Below, piece after piece: positions 6,415-8,089 of a stretch of DNA of 8,089 bases. The stretch comes from JBIOYL01 sp044870185. Its GTDB lineage: Bacteria > Actinomycetota > CALGFH01. The notes beneath the pieces are model-generated. The model searched no databases. It had not been told where the DNA came from and worked only from the letters and a program-made list of their open reading frames with translations. Location of the stretch: NCBI GenBank assembly GCA_044870185.1, contig JBIOYL010000368.1, forward strand, positions 1 to 8,089, in the 5' to 3' direction. Each line of letters starts with the position of its first letter. The stretch's first letter is position 1. A program made the translations under genes and the position numbers.

Positions 6415-6834
6415 GTGCCCGACAGCACCCCACCGCCGCGACCCGGTACGACCGCCCCAGGGCCCGGCACCAGCCCGTCGGGGGCTTCGCCCGAGGCCGT
6501 GCTCGCGGCCCTGCGCTTCGACGGGCAGGGCCTCATCCCGGCCGTCGTCCAGGACGACGCCGACTCGACCGTGCTCATGGTCGCCTGGATGGACGCCGAG
6601 GCCGTCCGCCGGACGCTGACAACCGGCCGGACCTGGTTCTGGAGCCGGTCGCGGCGAGAGCACTGGCAAAAGGGCGAGACCTCGGGGCACCGGCAGTACG
6701 TGCGCTCGGTGACGGTCGACTGCGACGCCGACACGCTGCTCGTCCGCGTCGAGCAGATCGGCGCGGCCTGCCACACCGGCAGCCGGAGCTGCTTCGCCAC
6801 CCCGGTGGCCGCCACGCCAGGATCGCCGGGATGA
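6415..6834 (+). CDS. hisI: Phosphoribosyl-AMP cyclohydrolase
   Basis: Zinc metalloenzyme that hydrolyses the adenine ring of PR-AMP to give ProFAR, the substrate of HisA. From the GTG at 6415 it has 139 residues; the first 25 or so are a Pro/Ser/Gly/Thr leader and the fold starts at LRFDGQGLIPAVVQDD (33-48). Longer forms from ATG 6373 (153 residues) or ATG 6349 (161) are possible. Motifs: VLMVAWMD (53-60), TWFWSRSRREHWQKGETSGHRQ (73-94), and the metal site VDCDAD (101-106) followed by GAACHTGSRSCF (116-127). Cys103, Cys119 and Cys126 keep the 16- and 7-residue spacing of the zinc ligands in the archaeal enzyme. There is no HisE (PR-ATP pyrophosphatase) domain; HisE must be encoded elsewhere. 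The stop overlaps the trpE start by ATGA. Confidence 0.95.
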   Translation: MPDSTPPPRPGTTAPGPGTSPSGASPEAVLAALRFDGQGLIPAVVQDDADSTVLMVAWMDAEAVRRTLTTGRTWFWSRSRREHWQKGETSGHRQYVRSVTVDCDADTLLVRVEQIGAACHTGSRSCFATPVAATPGSPG

Positions 6835-8000
6835 TCACCGACCTGGCCGGCGCCCTGCGGCCCGGCCTGCGCCCCGGCCTGGACGAGTTCGCCCGCCTGG
6901 CCGGCGCCTACACGGTCGTGCCCGTGTGGCGCGAGCTGCTCGCCGACCTGGACACGCCCGTCGGCGCCTTCCGCAAGCTCGGCGGCGCCGAGGGCTCGGT
7001 GCTGCTGGAAAGCGTCGAGCACGGCGAGCGCTGGGGCCGGTACTCGTTCATCGGCACCGACCCGTTCGCCACCTTCACGGTGCGGGGCGGCAAGGCGGCC
7101 TGGGCCGGCACCCCCCCAGCCGGCCTGCCCGACGGCCCGCCGCTCGCCGTGCTGCGGGCCGCCCTGGAGCGCCTGCGCTCACCCGCCCTGCCGGGCCTGC
7201 CGCCGCTGTTCGCCGGCGCGGTCGGCTACCTCGCCTACGACATCGTGCGCGAGCTGGAGCGCCTGCCCGACAGCACCGAAGACGACCTCGGCCTGCCCGA
7301 CGCCGCGCTCACCTTCCCGCGCTCGGTGGTCGTGTTCGACCACCTCGGGCAGCGCATGGTGCTGGTGGCCAACATGGTGCTGGACGCGGCAACCGACCCC
7401 GTCGACGCCTACCGGCAGGCTGGCCGGCGCCTGGACGACCTGGCCGACCGGCTCGCCGCGTCCCTGCCCGCGCCGGCCACGCCGCTGCCCGCCGCCGGCC
7501 CGCCGGCGGCCGCCGCCAGCGACCTGGCGCCCGGCCGCTACCAGGCGATGGTCGCCAGGGCCAAGGAGCACATCCGCGCCGGGGACGTCTTCCAGGTGGT
7601 GCCCTCCCAGCGCTTCTCGGTGCGCACCAGCGCCGACCCGTTCGACGTGTACCGGGTGCTGCGCGTGGTCAACCCGTCCCCCTACATGTACATCCTGCGC
7701 CTGCCGGGGGTGACCATCGCCGGCTCCTCCCCCGAGGTGCTGGTGACCGTGCAGGACCGGCGGGCCGTCATGCGCCCGATCGCGGGCACCCGACCCCGCG
7801 GCGCCGACCCCGCCGCCGACGCGGCGCTCCAGGCCGAGCTGCTGGCCGACGACAAAGAGCGGGCCGAGCACGTCATGCTGGTCGACCTGGCCCGCAACGA
7901 CCTCGGCCGGGTCTCGCGCCCGGGCACCGTCAAGGTCACCGACTTCATGCGGGTCGAGCGCTACTCCCACGTCATGCACCTGGTCAGCGACGTGACCGGC
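6831..8000 (+). CDS. trpE: Anthranilate synthase component I, 3'-incomplete at a fold-back
   Basis: Converts chorismate to anthranilate with ammonia from the TrpG glutaminase, the first step to tryptophan. The ATG at 6831 overlaps the hisI stop; AGGA at 6819-6822 is a modest ribosome site. 390 residues of real TrpE are visible out of about 500. They show SVLLES (56-61, tryptophan feedback site region), GAVGYLAYD (129-137), the core from YQAMVARAKEHIRAGDVFQVVPSQ (237-260), NPSPYMYILRL (281-291, also tied to feedback inhibition), SSPEVLV (299-305), RPIAGTRPRG (315-324), DLARNDLGRVS (352-362) and ERYSHVMHLVSDVTG (376-390). A short Ala/Pro linker lies at 212-229. The expected continuation (an SGAPK-type motif and the C-terminal strands) is absent: after residue 390 the sequence is the reverse complement of trpE itself. 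The frame stays open to the window edge, but those 29 residues are not TrpE. The break is more likely artefact than mutation. Confidence 0.95.
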
Positions 8001-8089
8001 ATGAAGTCGGTGACCTTGACGGTGCCCGGGCGCGAGACCCGGCCGAGGTCGTTGCGGGCCAGGTCGACCAGCATGACGTGCTCGGCCCG
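7860..8089. repeat. Perfect 91-bp inverted repeat (fold-back) at the right end
   Basis: Bases 7860-7950 are exactly reverse-complementary to 7999-8089, with a 48-base spacer (7951-7998). The left arm is genuine trpE sense sequence (RAEHVMLVDLARNDLGRVSRPGTVKVTDFM); the right arm is the same sequence on the other strand. The match runs to the last base of the window, so its true length is unknown. At the turn, GACCGGC on the + strand (7993-7999) resembles GACCCGC on the - strand, a short homology that could have primed a strand switch. Confidence 0.97.
8001..8089 (+). other. Non-TrpE tail: antisense copy of trpE, probable chimera
   Basis: Downstream of the TrpE codon GGC (7998-8000), the frame gives MKSVTLTVPGRETRPRS and on to the edge, which has no relation to TrpE. 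On the - strand this stretch reads as a second copy of trpE codons ending at the Met of TDFM. It should be left out of any trpE protein model. Confidence 0.85.

Noticed and set aside
6831..6834. A trp leader peptide or attenuator in front of trpE
   Set aside because: The trpE start overlaps the hisI stop, leaving no leader space, and no tryptophan-rich short frame is seen there.
5058..7022. Very long - strand open frame (654 residues) across hisF to trpE
   Set aside because: It runs antisense to well-supported genes, has biased composition and no domain, and is typical of shadow frames in high-GC DNA.
7179..7979. Long open frame on the - strand across trpE (266 residues)
   Set aside because: Shadow of trpE caused by GC-biased codon use; the protein is low-complexity (His/Gly/Val-rich) and matches no family I know.
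1..8089. A new multi-gene defence or mobile system
   Set aside because: All genes but two are standard histidine or tryptophan enzymes. The nucleotidyltransferase has no toxin-antitoxin partner, transposase or repeat array beside it, and the hydrolase is degraded.

Overview
The window is a very GC-rich stretch (by eye about three-quarters G+C, not counted), with almost every codon ending in G or C. It carries most of a histidine biosynthesis operon followed by the start of trpE, all on the + strand. The order hisD-hisC-hisB-hisH-hisA-hisF-(two accessory loci)-hisI-trpE, a monofunctional HisB, a HisI without a HisE domain and a PriA-like HisA all point to an actinomycete-type bacterium (Actinomycetota). 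I cannot name the genus.

Layout. Positions 1-1080 are the 3' five-sixths of hisD, which runs off the left edge. hisC (1077-2168), hisB (2165-2761), hisH (2758-3384), hisA (3381-4343) and hisF (4340-5101) follow, each starting inside the stop codon of the gene before it (4-base ATGA, GTGA or TTGA overlaps). From 5102 to 5582 the compact layout breaks: this stretch holds only a decayed alpha/beta-hydrolase fragment (about 5122-5517) and a short spacer. A stand-alone nucleotidyltransferase-fold gene (5583-6371) with a near-perfect Shine-Dalgarno comes next. Then hisI (best start 6415, stop 6834), which overlaps trpE by ATGA (trpE 6831 to about 8000).

Function. HisH and HisF form the imidazole-glycerol-phosphate synthase; HisA isomerises its substrate ProFAR to PRFAR; HisI opens the ring of PR-AMP upstream of HisA; HisB, HisC and HisD take IGP on to histidinol phosphate and then to histidine. 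The hisG, hisE and histidinol-phosphatase genes are not visible. TrpE is the anthranilate synthase large subunit, the entry to tryptophan synthesis. A PriA-type HisA would also serve tryptophan synthesis, so the two pathways may be linked both enzymatically and by gene order.

Oddities. The most important is a perfect 91-base inverted repeat at the right end (7860-7950 against 7999-8089): the sequence folds back on itself inside trpE and reads the same trpE segment again on the opposite strand. This looks like an assembly or amplification chimera, and trpE beyond residue 390 should not be trusted. The hisA gene has a proline-rich N-terminal extension built of short repeats, an exact 18-bp tandem duplication over its active-site entry, and a low-complexity C-terminal tail. 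I saw no RNA genes, CRISPR array, insertion sequence or convincing new multi-gene system.
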